From Alistipes sp. (GTDB taxonomy: Bacteria; Bacteroidota; Bacteroidia; Bacteroidales; Rikenellaceae), in NCBI GenBank assembly GCA_017536555.1, contig JAFXHE010000013.1:1-64000 (forward strand): a DNA stretch of 64,000 nt, written 5' to 3'. Position 1 is the stretch's first letter, and every line of letters starts with the position of its first letter. Shown here piece after piece: positions 1 through 9,295 of this stretch. A model generated the notes under the pieces. That model did no database searches. It saw only the letters and a program-made list of their open reading frames with translations, and was not told the origin of the DNA. The translations under genes were made by a program, and so were the position numbers.

Positions 1-51
1 AAGACAACATTAACGGAAAGTTTATTATATACCAGTGGTGCAATTGCAGAA

Positions 52-140
52 CTAGGGAGGTTAGGGAGGTTAAGGATAGCCATATCAATCCTATCAAACC
101 CTAAATTCCCTAAATTCACTATCTCGCCCTATCTCGCCCT
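52..140. repeat. Intergenic compound repeat, copy 1 (inverted)
   Basis: This stretch has two tandem GGGAGGTTA words (about 54-73) followed by CCCTAAATT words and a doubled CTATCTCGCC (about 98-140). Read on the minus strand, the same words occur in the same order as at 25553-25697, so the two sites are inverted copies of one intergenic repeat. No reading frame is apparent. Function unknown. Confidence 0.6.
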
Positions 141-161
141 ATCCGCCTGCTCTCGACACAC

Positions 162-194
162 AAAAAAACAACCCCACTCGAAAGTAGGGTTGTT
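162..194 (-). terminator. Rho-independent terminator of the 219-806 lipoprotein gene
   Basis: AACAACCC (167-174) pairs perfectly with GGGTTGTT (187-194) around a 12-nt loop. The run of A at 162-168 becomes a U tract on the minus strand, directly after the leftward gene ends. Confidence 0.75.
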
Positions 195-218
195 GTCGTT
201 AGTTGTGAGTAGGTTAGA

Positions 219-806
219 TTACTTATTTTTCATCTCCTCCATTTTTCTCCACTCCTCATATGAGGGGATGTCGCTATTTAATAACTCTTCGCGTCTTTCG
301 TCTCTGAATTTCATAATAAATCTGCAATATTCATCGTAATACCCACCTAATAAATGACCTTCGAGTATCATCGTGTCGTCTTTGAAATATAATACCTTTG
401 CCTCAAATTTATTACCCTTAATAGTTGTTAAAGTGTTACTCTTTGCATCATATTCATATTGAAATGTGCTGTAATAACGACTATCCTCGGGATCAACACC
501 AGGAGTGGGACCGTAATAGATCGAGCCTGTTCCGTTCTCATAGAGGATATAGCCCCAAATGGGACGCGCTCCATCTTTAAATGTGTCTCGCCACGAATCA
601 TCTACACGGTTGAATATCTCGATGTGTGAGAATAAGGATGTATATAGTTTCGCAAGTAATTCATTATCATTAAACTTTCCCTTCTGCTTTGCTATAAGAT
701 TTTCCATCTCAACTATTGCCGGGTCGACCGTCGGATCAAACTTATCATCCTCGCACGCCACCAAACCACAACAAACCAAAACTAAAAATAGATAAATCTT
801 TCTCAT
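219..806 (-). CDS. Hypothetical lipoprotein, 195 aa
   Basis: I do not recognise the family. The N-terminus has a charged MRK start, a hydrophobic stretch and a lipobox LVAC with Cys at about residue 18. It is therefore predicted to be a lipoprotein anchored in the inner or outer membrane and facing the periplasm. The mature part is hydrophilic, rich in Asp, Glu, Lys and Tyr, with no obvious catalytic motif. It stands alone: der, to its right, runs the other way, and a terminator follows it at 162-194. Its coding sequence is visibly more AT-rich than der or dnaG, which fits an accessory gene. Confidence is high that it is a gene and low on function. Confidence 0.75.
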   Translation of the reverse strand: MRKIYLFLVLVCCGLVACEDDKFDPTVDPAIVEMENLIAKQKGKFNDNELLAKLYTSLFSHIEIFNRVDDSWRDTFKDGARPIWGYILYENGTGSIYYGPTPGVDPEDSRYYSTFQYEYDAKSNTLTTIKGNKFEAKVLYFKDDTMILEGHLLGGYYDEYCRFIMKFRDERREELLNSDIPSYEEWRKMEEMKNK

Positions 807-936
807 AACCGTAATATTTTAAATGTTAGATATAACGAGTTAGCCGCAAGATAGCATAAATAAATGAAATTTCCAAATAATTTGAAGATTTTTATAAAAT
901 ATTGTGTAAGATTTTTTTAATTTGCAGTAATTAGCT

Positions 937-944
937 TATCTTTG
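937..944 (+). promoter_or_regulatory. -7 box of der
   Basis: TATCTTTG is an exact match to the Bacteroidota -7 consensus TAnnTTTG. It lies 33 nt before the der ATG in an AT-rich gap. Confidence 0.7.
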
Positions 945-977
945 TGCGCGAATATAAAGTAAATATAGATTATAACT

Positions 978-2282
978 ATGAGCCTTGTAGCTATTGTAGG
1001 TCGCCCAAATGTGGGTAAGTCAACACTCTTTAACCGCCTTGTGGGGCAGCGTCAAGCTATCGTCGACGAGACTGCTGGTACAACGCGTGACCGCCACTAC
1101 GGTAAGACTGACTGGAACGGTAAGGAGTTTTCGGTGATTGATACAGGTGGTTACACCGTGAACTCTGAAGATATATTCGAGGATGAGATTCGTCGTCAGG
1201 TGATGCTGGCTATAGACGAGGCAGACCTCATACTCTTCCTTGTCGAGGTGCGCACAGGTATCACCGATTTGGATATGATGATGGCGGATATCTTGCGTCG
1301 CTCGGGTAAGAAGGTGATGCTTGTATGTAATAAGGTTGATACCTACGACCTTATATACTTCTCGCACGAGTTCCACGCCCTGGGTCTTGGCGAACCCTTC
1401 TGCATCAGCTCGATGTCGGGTAGCGGTACGGGTGATATGATGGATGCAATATTGGCAAATCTTCCAGAGGACACCTCGGCAGAGTATGATGCTTCGTTGC
1501 CGCGTATCGCCATTGTGGGTCGCCCCAATGTAGGTAAGTCGTCTATGACAAATGCCCTCTTGGGTCAGGAGCGCAACATTGTAACCAACGTGGCAGGCAC
1601 AACACGTGACTCTATCCACACGCGTTACAATATGTACGGTATGGACTTCTACCTTATCGACACCGCAGGTATGCGTAAGAAGGGCAAGGTAACAGAGGAT
1701 CTCGAGTTCTACTCGGTGATGCGCTCGATACGTGCTATCGAGAACTCGGATGTGTGCGTGTTGATGCTTGATGCCGAGCAGGGTATAGAGTCGCAGGATC
1801 TCAACATCCACAACCTTATTGTGCGCAACCGCAAGGGCTGTGTTATCGTTGTCAACAAGTGGGACTTGGTAGAGAAGGATAGCAACACTATGAAGGTGTG
1901 GCGCGAGTTTTTGGAGAAGAAGCTCGCTCCGTTCAACGATATACCCATCATCTTTACGTCGGTGATTAACAAGCAGCGTATACTCGATGTTTTGCAGAAT
2001 GCCATACGTGTATATCAGTCGCGTAAGCGTCGCATATCTACATCGGAGCTTAACGACTTCTTCTTGCCGCTTATAGAGAACTATCCTCCCGCAGCAACGA
2101 AGGGTAAGTATATCAAAATCAAGTATGTAACGCAGCTGCCTACGCCTACTCCGCAGTTTGCATTCTTCGTAAACTTGCCACAGTATATCAAGGAGTCGTA
2201 TCGCCGCTTCTTGGAGAATAAGCTCCGTGAGCAGTGGGACTTCTCGGGTGTGCCTATCCAGATATACTTCCGCCAAAAGTAG
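978..2282 (+). CDS. der: Ribosome-biogenesis GTPase Der (EngA)
   Basis: Der is an essential GTPase that binds the 50S subunit and helps its late assembly. Two G domains sit in tandem, the hallmark of the family. The first has GRPNVGKS at residues 8-15, DTGG near 55 and NKVD near 119. The second has GRPNVGKS near 180, DTAG near 229 and NKWD near 296. A KH-like C-terminal domain runs from about 350 to 434. Its length (434 aa) is normal for the family. It has its own -7 box at 937-944 and is followed by a strong hairpin at 2344-2384, so it is probably transcribed alone. Confidence 0.97.
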   Translation: MSLVAIVGRPNVGKSTLFNRLVGQRQAIVDETAGTTRDRHYGKTDWNGKEFSVIDTGGYTVNSEDIFEDEIRRQVMLAIDEADLILFLVEVRTGITDLDMMMADILRRSGKKVMLVCNKVDTYDLIYFSHEFHALGLGEPFCISSMSGSGTGDMMDAILANLPEDTSAEYDASLPRIAIVGRPNVGKSSMTNALLGQERNIVTNVAGTTRDSIHTRYNMYGMDFYLIDTAGMRKKGKVTEDLEFYSVMRSIRAIENSDVCVLMLDAEQGIESQDLNIHNLIVRNRKGCVIVVNKWDLVEKDSNTMKVWREFLEKKLAPFNDIPIIFTSVINKQRILDVLQNAIRVYQSRKRRISTSELNDFFLPLIENYPPAATKGKYIKIKYVTQLPTPTPQFAFFVNLPQYIKESYRRFLENKLREQWDFSGVPIQIYFRQK

Positions 2283-2343
2283 CCGCTAATAGGGTGGCAG
2301 TGGCGCGTCTCGATGCCACGATAATTGGATTTAAGCTATATGG

Positions 2344-2384
2344 AGTGATCTCATAAGTTCGTTAACCGAACTTTTGGGGTCACT
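2344..2384 (+). terminator. Long hairpin between der and dnaG
   Basis: AAGTTCG (2355-2361) pairs with CGAACTT (2367-2373) around loop TTAAC. Outside this, AGTGATCTC (2344-2352) pairs with GGGGTCACT (2376-2384), including G-U pairs. That gives about 16 pairs in all. No U tract follows, so it may stop der transcription by another route or be an RNA structure in its own right. Confidence 0.5.
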
Positions 2385-2422
2385 TCGCTGTCATAGATAT
2401 TTTCAGTTTTATCTTTTTTTCG

Positions 2423-2430
2423 TATCTTTG
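2423..2430 (+). promoter_or_regulatory. -7 box of dnaG
   Basis: TATCTTTG is an exact consensus match that ends only 5 nt before the dnaG ATG at 2436. Transcription should start at or within a few bases of the start codon. Confidence 0.75.
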
Positions 2431-2435
2431 TGCGG

Positions 2436-4427
2436 ATGATTGATAGGGATACCATAGAACGAATATTTGCCGCTGCCAATATCGTCGATATTGTCGGTGA
2501 CTATGTCACGCTCAAACGTAAAGGTGTGAACTATCAGGCGTGTTGTCCCTTCCATCAGGAGAAGACACCATCGTTTGTTGTCTCGCCCTCGCGCGGCATA
2601 TATAAGTGCTTTGGCTGTGGTAAGGGTGGCAATGTCGTTAACTTCGTTATGGAGAGCGAGAGTGTTACCTACCCCGAGGCACTCAAGATTATTGCAAAAC
2701 GCTATGGTATAGAGGTCAAGGACGAGGTGCTAACCCCTGAAGATATCGAGCGTAACAACAACCGCGAGAGTATGTTCGCGCTCAATCGCTGGGCTGCCGA
2801 CTACTTCACGCGCTTTATGTTTAGCGAGGATGAGGGACGTAGCGTTGCTCTCTCTTACTTCTCGTCGATGCGTGGCTTCTCGGATGCCACAATACGTAAG
2901 TTTGAACTCGGCTTCTGTCCATCGCGTGGCAACCGTATGTCGGAGGATGCTCGTAGTGCTGGTTACAAGGAGGAGTTTCTGTTGTCTACAGGCTTGAGCA
3001 TTAAGCGCGAGACAGATGGCGCACTGCGCGACAGATTTTATGACCGCGTGATCTTCCCTGTGCATAATGTCTCGGGACGTGTCGTAGCCTTTGGTGGTCG
3101 CACGCTGCGTACCGATAAGAAGGTGGCAAAGTATCAGAACTCCCCAGAGAGCGAGATATATAACAAGAGCCGTGAGCTGTACGGTCTATTCTTTGCCAAG
3201 AAGAGCATACAGCAGGAGGATTGCGCTATTATGGTTGAGGGCTATGCCGATGTTATCTCTATGCATCAGGCTGGCATAGAGAATGTTGTGGCGTCATCGG
3301 GTACATCGCTTACCGAAGAGCAGATACGGCTGTTAAGTCGCTTTACGCGCAATATTACCCTTATGTATGATGGTGATAAGGCGGGTGTCAAGGCGGCACT
3401 ACGTGGCGTAGACCTCATCTTGAAGGAGGATATGAATGTCCGCATCGTGTTACTCCCCGAGGAGCACGACCCCGATACCTTTGCCCGCGCCCATAGCTCT
3501 GATGAGTTGCGTGGCTACATAAAGGATAATGCACAGGACTTCCTCGCATTTAAGGCGCAGCTACTCTTGGGAGATGCTACCGACCCGCAGCAACGCTCGG
3601 CAGCTATACGCGATATGGTGCAGTCGATATCGCTCATACCTGATAGCATACGTCGCTCGGAGTATGTCAAGTATTGCGCTGGCATTATGGATATAGATGC
3701 CTCTACACTTGGTGTTGAGGTGGCGCGCAACCGTGACGGCATCAAGGGTAACCGCGAGGCAACCGACTTTATCCACCGTCAGCAGATGCGTGAAAAGGAG
3801 GCTACGGAGGCTAATGCTGCAACTACGCCGAGCGTGGATGTTACGATGTCTGCGGAGCCTATGACAGCAGGCTCGACGATAGCTACGCTTGAGCGCGACA
3901 TTGTGAAGTATCTTGTGAAGTATGGTCACTGCTTCTTCCACGTTGTTGAGGGCAAGGATACGGTGCGAATAAATGTTGCCGAGTACATATTTGCGGAGCT
4001 TGATGCTGATGAGTTGCAGTTTGACGATGCTGTCTATCGTGAGATTAAGGATGAGTATCGCCGCGAGTGGGAGCAGGTAGAGATCGGCGAGGAGGTGTCG
4101 GTGCATCGCCTTGTGCAGAGTGCCAACCCGAAGGTCAGCGAGACTGTTGTCAACATACTTACGGAGGACGACAATTATGTCATCAGCAAGATATGGCAGC
4201 AGAAGGATGTTCACACAGAGAGCATCGAGGAGCAGCTTGCCGATGGCGTGCCCAAGGCGTTGATGATGTTTAAGTGGCGCACGCTCGACAAGCATATATG
4301 CGAGTTACAGAGGGAGCTACGCTCTAAAGAGGGGGATGATGGTGAGGCATTGAGGGTGTTGATGCTCTTGTCGCGATATAACGAGGCGCGCAGGAAGATA
4401 TCTGCCCTTGCCAACCGACTGATATAG
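2436..4427 (+). CDS. dnaG: DNA primase DnaG
   Basis: DnaG makes the RNA primers for replication forks. The N-terminal zinc ribbon is visible as CCPFH and CFGCG at residues about 36-62. The Toprim core follows, with VEGYADV near 266 and the metal-binding DGDKAG near 311. A C-terminal helical region, which would bind helicase, runs to the end. I choose ATG at 2436, giving MIDRDTIERIF and 663 aa, over a GTG at 2430. The -7 box covers the GTG, and homologues begin with this same short lead before the conserved IVD motif. The message is probably leaderless. It starts beyond der's hairpin, so it is an independent unit. Confidence 0.96.
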   Translation: MIDRDTIERIFAAANIVDIVGDYVTLKRKGVNYQACCPFHQEKTPSFVVSPSRGIYKCFGCGKGGNVVNFVMESESVTYPEALKIIAKRYGIEVKDEVLTPEDIERNNNRESMFALNRWAADYFTRFMFSEDEGRSVALSYFSSMRGFSDATIRKFELGFCPSRGNRMSEDARSAGYKEEFLLSTGLSIKRETDGALRDRFYDRVIFPVHNVSGRVVAFGGRTLRTDKKVAKYQNSPESEIYNKSRELYGLFFAKKSIQQEDCAIMVEGYADVISMHQAGIENVVASSGTSLTEEQIRLLSRFTRNITLMYDGDKAGVKAALRGVDLILKEDMNVRIVLLPEEHDPDTFARAHSSDELRGYIKDNAQDFLAFKAQLLLGDATDPQQRSAAIRDMVQSISLIPDSIRRSEYVKYCAGIMDIDASTLGVEVARNRDGIKGNREATDFIHRQQMREKEATEANAATTPSVDVTMSAEPMTAGSTIATLERDIVKYLVKYGHCFFHVVEGKDTVRINVAEYIFAELDADELQFDDAVYREIKDEYRREWEQVEIGEEVSVHRLVQSANPKVSETVVNILTEDDNYVISKIWQQKDVHTESIEEQLADGVPKALMMFKWRTLDKHICELQRELRSKEGDDGEALRVLMLLSRYNEARRKISALANRLI

Positions 4428-4703
4428 TTGCATCACCTGCGGATTGCTACCTAAAAAGGGAGGGTCTGGAGGATCGACGTATCACTACGCCGATAGTGTG
4501 CAAACAGAAAATAAACAGAAAGATGTGTAAAACATATCAAAGATAAAAGAATTAGTTACCTTTACCAGACCCACCCACATCGAGGTAATCAAAACTTATG
4601 CCGAAGCGGTTTGGTTATTGTGATGGGTACTTATTAGATATTGTTTGATTGTATTGAGGCTTTAGGATAGATACTATGCACAATGCCAATGATATAAGAT
4701 AGT
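4428..4703. other. Gene-free gap before smpB with inverted repeats
   Basis: No convincing ORF is seen. GGGTCTGG (4462-4469) and CCAGACCC (4565-4572) form an inverted repeat about 95 nt apart. A small hairpin (4473-4494: ATCG, CGTA against TACG, CGAT) lies between them. A minus-strand -7 match (TATCTTTG, 4538-4545) points left, towards the dnaG end, with no gene in front of it. A small RNA is possible but unproven. Confidence 0.35.
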
Positions 4704-5168
4704 ATGGCTGATTATAAGAATGTAAATATACGAAACAAGCGCGCTACCTTCGATTATGAGATTATTGAGGAGTTTATCGCGGGTGTTGTGCTGGTTGGCA
4801 CCGAGATTAAGTCGATACGTTTGGGCAAGGCGTCACTCGTTGACTCGTACTGCTACTTCGAGCAGGGCGAGTTGTGGATACGTAATGTCAATATCGCCGA
4901 GTATACGTGGGGCACGTGCAATAACCACGTTCCCAAGCGAGATCGCAAGCTGCTGCTTAACCGTAAGGAGCTCAATAAGTTGCAGCGAGCATTGCAGGAT
5001 AGGGGATTGACGGTTGTCGGTTTGCGTCTATTCCTTAATGAGCGAGGTTTGGCGAAGATAGCCATCGGTCTTGCGCGTGGTCGTAAGTCGTATGATAAGC
5101 GCGAGTATATCAAGGAGAACGACGCCAAACGAGAGATGGACAAGGCGATGAAGGTAAATCGTAGATAA
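4704..5168 (+). CDS. smpB: SsrA-binding protein SmpB
   Basis: SmpB carries tmRNA to stalled ribosomes, where trans-translation releases them and tags the broken protein. The family core is clear: NRKATFDY-like start (NKRATFDY, residues 12-19), GTEIKSIR near 32-39, YTWG near 68 and the [10 protein letters not shown] segment near 124-133. The basic tail (MKVNRR), which mimics an mRNA strand, ends the protein. At 154 aa the length is normal. Its RNA partner ssrA lies at 29589-29988 in this same window. tsaB follows after 9 nt, so the two are probably co-transcribed. Confidence 0.97.
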   Translation: MADYKNVNIRNKRATFDYEIIEEFIAGVVLVGTEIKSIRLGKASLVDSYCYFEQGELWIRNVNIAEYTWGTCNNHVPKRDRKLLLNRKELNKLQRALQDRGLTVVGLRLFLNERGLAKIAIGLARGRKSYDKREYIKENDAKREMDKAMKVNRR

Positions 5169-5177
5169 TAGATAATT

Positions 5178-5891
5178 ATGGCACTTATACTATCAATAGA
5201 GACGGGTACTGATATATGCTCTGTGGCACTATCGCAGGGTGGTGAGCTTATGGCACTTCGTGAGAGTGACGAGGGGCGCGACCACGCCAAGAAGTTGGCG
5301 GTGTTTGTTGACGAGCTGTTGCGCGAGACGGGTGTCCAGCCCTCCGACCTCGATGCTATCGCTGTGGGTAAGGGCCCTGGCTCATATACAGGTCTGCGCA
5401 TTGGCGTATCATTCGCCAAGGGTATGTGTTATGCTCTTGGTATTCCGCTTATAGCCATTGGCTCGTTGGATGCTCTTACGGAGGTTGCCCGCGAGGATTT
5501 CGAGGCAGGTATTGTTGATATTGAGGATGATACGTGGGAGAGAGCTATGCTATGCCCGATGGTTGATGCACGTCGTATGGAGGTCTATGCACAGGTCTTT
5601 GATGTTGAGGGCAGAGCGCAGTCGGATGTCGTTGCCGAGGTTGTCGATAATATGAGTTTTGCTACGTGGCGACTCTCGGGTAATGAGTTTGTGATATTTG
5701 GTAATGGCGCAGCCAAGTGCAAGGAGGTGCTTACCGATGCAACGCTTATAAACGTTTCGCCCTCGGCACGTGGTCTTGTTCGCCTTGCAGAGGAGGCGTA
5801 TAATGCGGGTCGCTTCGAGGATATTGCCTACTTTGAGCCATTCTACCTCAAGGACTTTATCGTCACCACGTCGAAGAAGAGACTGCTTTAG
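5178..5891 (+). CDS. tsaB: tRNA threonylcarbamoyladenosine biosynthesis protein TsaB
   Basis: TsaB is the partner of TsaD and TsaE in making the t6A modification at position 37 of ANN-reading tRNAs. It has the ASKHA fold without catalysis of its own. The N-terminus LSIETGTDICSVAL is the family's first phosphate-loop-like motif. GKGPGSYTGLRIG (near residues 64-76) is its signature segment. At 237 aa the length is normal. It starts 9 nt after smpB and ends at the shared terminator 5927-5961, opposite recN. No tsaD or tsaE is in the window. Confidence 0.95.
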   Translation: MALILSIETGTDICSVALSQGGELMALRESDEGRDHAKKLAVFVDELLRETGVQPSDLDAIAVGKGPGSYTGLRIGVSFAKGMCYALGIPLIAIGSLDALTEVAREDFEAGIVDIEDDTWERAMLCPMVDARRMEVYAQVFDVEGRAQSDVVAEVVDNMSFATWRLSGNEFVIFGNGAAKCKEVLTDATLINVSPSARGLVRLAEEAYNAGRFEDIAYFEPFYLKDFIVTTSKKRLL

Positions 5892-5926
5892 GTGTAGTCG
5901 TCGCCTACATACAAGCTCAATATAAG

Positions 5927-5961
5927 ATGGGGATGTCTAACCGTTTGTTAGTCATCCCCAT
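5927..5961. terminator. Bidirectional terminator between tsaB and recN
   Basis: ATGGGGATG (5927-5935) pairs with CATCCCCAT (5953-5961), and CTAAC (5937-5941) with GTTAG (5947-5951), around loop CGTTT. It lies between two convergent genes. Confidence 0.7.
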
Positions 5962-5982
5962 TACCATCTCTAAAGTGCCGTG

Positions 5983-7629
5983 TTACTGCTTTAGAAGTAT
6001 CTTTGCCTGCTTACGGGCAGTCTCTGTTATCGTGCTTCCCGACAGCATCTTGGCAATCTCGTCTACGCGCTCTGTCTGTGAGAGTCGGCGTATGTTGCTC
6101 AAACCATCCTCCTTATATACCACGAAGTGTGTTCCGTGTTTTGATGCTACCTGTGGCAGGTGGGTGATGTCTATGACTTGCATAACCTCTGCTAATGAGG
6201 CTATTATGTCACCCATCGCATCGGCAATTCGTCCCGATACGCCTGTGTCAATCTCATCAAATACTATTGTCGGCAGCTTCACGCGCTGCGCTATTATAGC
6301 CTTGAGTGCCAACATAACACGCGATAGCTCACCACCTGATGCTATGCGCTCAATAGGTGCTGGGGCTGTGGTGCGGTTTGCGGTAAACATAAACGCCACG
6401 CTATCAGTGCCGTGTGGTGTAAACTGCTCCGTTATTGTTATCTCAACCTTGAAGCAGGCATCCTCCATACCGAGCATATTGAGCATTGCTACAATACGGC
6501 TTTCAAGCTCCTCGCATACGCTCGTGCGCGTGTTGTGTAACCTCTCGGCAACCTCTCGGCAACTCTTCTCGGCTGTGGCAACATCTGCCTGTAGCTCGCG
6601 CAGTGCTGTGTCGCTGTTGTCAATTGTTGCAAGGCGCGCCTCAAACTCCGCTGCCTTGCGCAACAGGTCGTCATACGACTCTGCGCGGTGCTTCATCTCA
6701 AGCGAATATATTGTGTTGAGGCGGTCAGATAGGTGTTGTAGCCTCTCGGGGTCAGCATCTATGCGCTCCATCTCGTCGCTGGCAGTCGCAGAAATATCCT
6801 TAAGCTCCTCCACGACGTTGTGTATGCGCTCGGCAAGTGCGCCACCAGCGGGGTAGCGTTGCTCTCCGATGTTATTTAGGCTGCGCTCGCTCTGCGAGAG
6901 GGCAATGAGTGAGCCTATCTGCTCATCCTCTAACGTGTTACGCAATGTGGCAAGTGTCTCGATGATGCGGTCGGCACTCTCCAATGTTGCGAGCATCTGC
7001 TCTGTCTCTGCCTGCTCGTTCTCTTTGAGGTGTGCTGCGCGTAGCTCCTCTACGGTGTAGCGCAACCACTCCTCGTCGCTACGTGAGCGTTGCAGCTCTG
7101 CCTGCATACGGTTATACTCCGTGCGCAGTGCAGTAAGCCTGTTCAGTTGTGTGGTGTACTCTGCGAGCAACTCGCCATTTTGTGCAAGGCGGTCAAGTGT
7201 CGTAAGGCGGAACTCCTCCGACGACAACACAAGATTATGGTGCTGTGAGTGTATGTCTACGAGGTGCGAGCCTAACTCCTTGAGTAGTGATAGAGGTGCT
7301 GGTATATCGCCAACAAACGAGCGACTCTTGCCCGCAGGTGTTATGATGCGTCGTATAGTTACCACTGGCTCATAATCAAGGTCGTTCTCCTCAAAGAGTC
7401 TCTCCAGATTGTATCCCGAGATATCAAACGTCGCCTCGATTACGCAGTTACGCGACATATTCTTGATAGCCTGTCCCTCGTTCTTTGCACCGAGCAGCAA
7501 CCCGAGTGCGCCGAGCAAAATTGACTTTCCTGCACCTGTCTCACCCGTAATAATGTTGAGATGGTAGTCCCACTCGACGTGCAGTGAGTCGATTAGTGCA
7601 TAGTTGTCTATGGTGAGGCTCTTTAACAT
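5983..7629 (-). CDS. recN: DNA repair protein RecN
   Basis: RecN is an SMC-like ATPase acting in recombinational repair of double-strand breaks. The Walker A GETGAGKS lies at residues 29-36. A long coiled-coil middle (about 150-380) separates it from the C-terminal half, with the ABC-type signature ASGGELSR near 430 and Walker B VFDEIDTGVSG near 460. At 548 aa the length is normal. It is the last gene of the leftward bamD-rpoZ-coaBC-recN unit and begins 6 nt after coaBC ends. In many Bacteroidota a porD (DUF4835) gene sits between coaBC and recN; here there is no room for one. Confidence 0.96.
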   Translation of the reverse strand: MLKSLTIDNYALIDSLHVEWDYHLNIITGETGAGKSILLGALGLLLGAKNEGQAIKNMSRNCVIEATFDISGYNLERLFEENDLDYEPVVTIRRIITPAGKSRSFVGDIPAPLSLLKELGSHLVDIHSQHHNLVLSSEEFRLTTLDRLAQNGELLAEYTTQLNRLTALRTEYNRMQAELQRSRSDEEWLRYTVEELRAAHLKENEQAETEQMLATLESADRIIETLATLRNTLEDEQIGSLIALSQSERSLNNIGEQRYPAGGALAERIHNVVEELKDISATASDEMERIDADPERLQHLSDRLNTIYSLEMKHRAESYDDLLRKAAEFEARLATIDNSDTALRELQADVATAEKSCREVAERLHNTRTSVCEELESRIVAMLNMLGMEDACFKVEITITEQFTPHGTDSVAFMFTANRTTAPAPIERIASGGELSRVMLALKAIIAQRVKLPTIVFDEIDTGVSGRIADAMGDIIASLAEVMQVIDITHLPQVASKHGTHFVVYKEDGLSNIRRLSQTERVDEIAKMLSGSTITETARKQAKILLKQ

Positions 7630-7635
7630 AGTGTG

Positions 7636-8832
7636 CTACTTGTTGAGTGTTATGCTCTCAATCTTGTCTACAATGACCTTTGCTGTGTCGTGCTTCGACA
7701 TCAAGGGGTGCTCGACCTTTGTGCTGTGGTCGATGATTGTCACCTTGTTGGTGTCGCCGCGGAAGCCAGCACCCTTATCGCGCAGTGAGTTGAGCACGAT
7801 GAAGTCGAGGTTCTTGCGCTGTAGTTTGCCCTCGGCGTGGAACTCCTCGTTGTCAGTCTCCAGAGCAAAGCCTACAAGAACTCTACTTTCTTTGGTTGCG
7901 CCGAGCTCCTTGGCGATATCCTTTGTGCGACATAGCTCTATGTGCATATCGTCATCCGACTTCTTTAGCTTGTGGTCGGCAACGTGCGCGGGTGTGTAGT
8001 CGGCAACAGCAGCACACATAACACCACCATCAGCATCTGCCCAACACTCTACCGCAGCGTTATACATATCCTCGGCTGTGAGTACGTCTACACGCTCCAC
8101 ACCATAGGGCGTATCAAGGTTCGTGCGACCACTTATGAGCTTGACCTCTGCACCACGACGTGCCAACTCCTCGGCAATGGCGTAACCCATCTTACCTGTC
8201 GAGTGGTTAGTGATATAGCGCACAGGGTCTATAGGCTCTATCGTAGCACCCGCCGTAACGATATATCTCTTGCCTGCTAACCTCTTCTTGTCGCATAGCA
8301 GTGCCTCTACTTGGCGAACAATCTCTTCAGGCTCCGCCATACGACCCTTACCCACCAAGCCGCTGGCAAGCTCGCCTGCCTCTGGCTCGATGATGGCGAC
8401 ACCGCGCTCGGCAAGCGTGCGCAGGTTTTGCTGTGTTGTTACGTGGGCGTACATATCGAGATCCATTGCTGGAGCCACTGCAACCTTCGAGCGTGCCGAC
8501 AGATATGTTGTCAGTAGCAGGTTGTCTGCTACGCCTGTGACCATCTTGGCAAGGGTGTTTGCCGTAGCTGGGGCTATAAGCAGCATATCTGCCCACTCGC
8601 CCAGCGACACGTGAGAGTTCCACTCGCCATTTTCAGGGTTGAAGAACTCAACGAGGATGGGGTGTTTAGATAGCGTAGCCATCGTAAGGGGTGTTATAAA
8701 CTGCTTTGCAAGGGGTGTCATCACCACTCGCACCTCGGCACCCTCCTTAACCAAAAGACGACAAAGCATAGCGGCCTTGTAGGCGGCTATGCTACCAGTG
8801 ATACCGAGTATAATATGTTTGCCTGTAAGCAT
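7636..8832 (-). CDS. coaBC: Bifunctional CoaBC (phosphopantothenoylcysteine synthetase/decarboxylase)
   Basis: It makes 4'-phosphopantetheine for coenzyme A: the CoaB half joins phosphopantothenate to cysteine and the CoaC half decarboxylates the product. The flavin-binding CoaC part spans residues 1 to about 180 (GITGSIAAYKA at 9-19; PAMDLDMY near 105). The CoaB part follows, with TAGATIEPIDPVRYITN and the STGKMG motif near 190-215. Odd point: the CoaC lid motif reads ELASGLVGKGRM, with Ser where Escherichia coli has the catalytic Cys. I believe this is shared by related Bacteroidota enzymes but could not check. Length (398 aa) is normal. Confidence 0.95.
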   Translation of the reverse strand: MLTGKHIILGITGSIAAYKAAMLCRLLVKEGAEVRVVMTPLAKQFITPLTMATLSKHPILVEFFNPENGEWNSHVSLGEWADMLLIAPATANTLAKMVTGVADNLLLTTYLSARSKVAVAPAMDLDMYAHVTTQQNLRTLAERGVAIIEPEAGELASGLVGKGRMAEPEEIVRQVEALLCDKKRLAGKRYIVTAGATIEPIDPVRYITNHSTGKMGYAIAEELARRGAEVKLISGRTNLDTPYGVERVDVLTAEDMYNAAVECWADADGGVMCAAVADYTPAHVADHKLKKSDDDMHIELCRTKDIAKELGATKESRVLVGFALETDNEEFHAEGKLQRKNLDFIVLNSLRDKGAGFRGDTNKVTIIDHSTKVEHPLMSKHDTAKVIVDKIESITLNK

Positions 8833-8933
8833 AACTGACGGTTAATTGATTAAAGGGCACTGCACCTTATCGGAGATTCAAGACACGCTGTCCTGTAAGC
8901 TCACGATAATCTGCAATGCCCCAATGCTCTGTA

Positions 8934-9254
8934 TTACTCCTTATCTGCGTGACGGAAGTATACCTCGCCATCGAGGAACTCCTCTGTAGCGATGATTGCG
9001 GGCTTGGGAAGACGCTCATAGAAGCGTGAAATCTCAATCTGCTCGCGGTTCTCGAAGGTCTCCTCCACAGAGTTGTCGTTGGGCGATGAGAAGTCAGCCA
9101 GCTTGCGGTTAAGCTCGGTCTTAAGCTCTGTTGCAATCTGGTTTGCACGACGTGCAATGATGTTGATGCTCTCATAGATGTTACCTGTGGGAGCGTCCAA
9201 ATCCACCAACTTACGTGTGATGGTGTTACCAGGGATAGTCTTCTTGATTTCCAT
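8934..9254 (-). CDS. rpoZ: RNA polymerase omega subunit (RpoZ/Rpb6 family)
   Basis: This small subunit helps RNA polymerase assemble by clamping the beta-prime C-terminus. The 106-aa protein has the Bacteroidota-type pattern: an N-terminal TITRKLVDLDAPTGN, then ESINIIARRANQI near residues 28-40, then ENREQIEISRFYE near 68-80. It is longer than the Escherichia coli protein of about 91 aa, as usual in this phylum. It sits between bamD (41 nt away) and coaBC (about 100 nt away), a conserved order, and is probably in one leftward transcript with them. Confidence 0.9.
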   Translation of the reverse strand: MEIKKTIPGNTITRKLVDLDAPTGNIYESINIIARRANQIATELKTELNRKLADFSSPNDNSVEETFENREQIEISRFYERLPKPAIIATEEFLDGEVYFRHADKE

Positions 9255-9295
9255 TTTATATATTGTTTAATCTCTTGTCATTTTGACGGTGTCGG

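Noticed and set aside
1020..2276. Long minus-strand open frame (418 codons) opposite der
   Set aside because: It lies wholly inside der, has no recognisable domain, and its composition (many Arg, His, Leu, Thr) is what the antisense of a GTPase gene gives.
3561..4295. Minus-strand open frame of 244 codons opposite dnaG
   Set aside because: Antisense shadow with no similarity; dnaG is certain.
5927..6856. Plus-strand open frame of 309 codons opposite recN
   Set aside because: Extremely Ser-rich, no domain, entirely within recN, and starting in the terminator hairpin.
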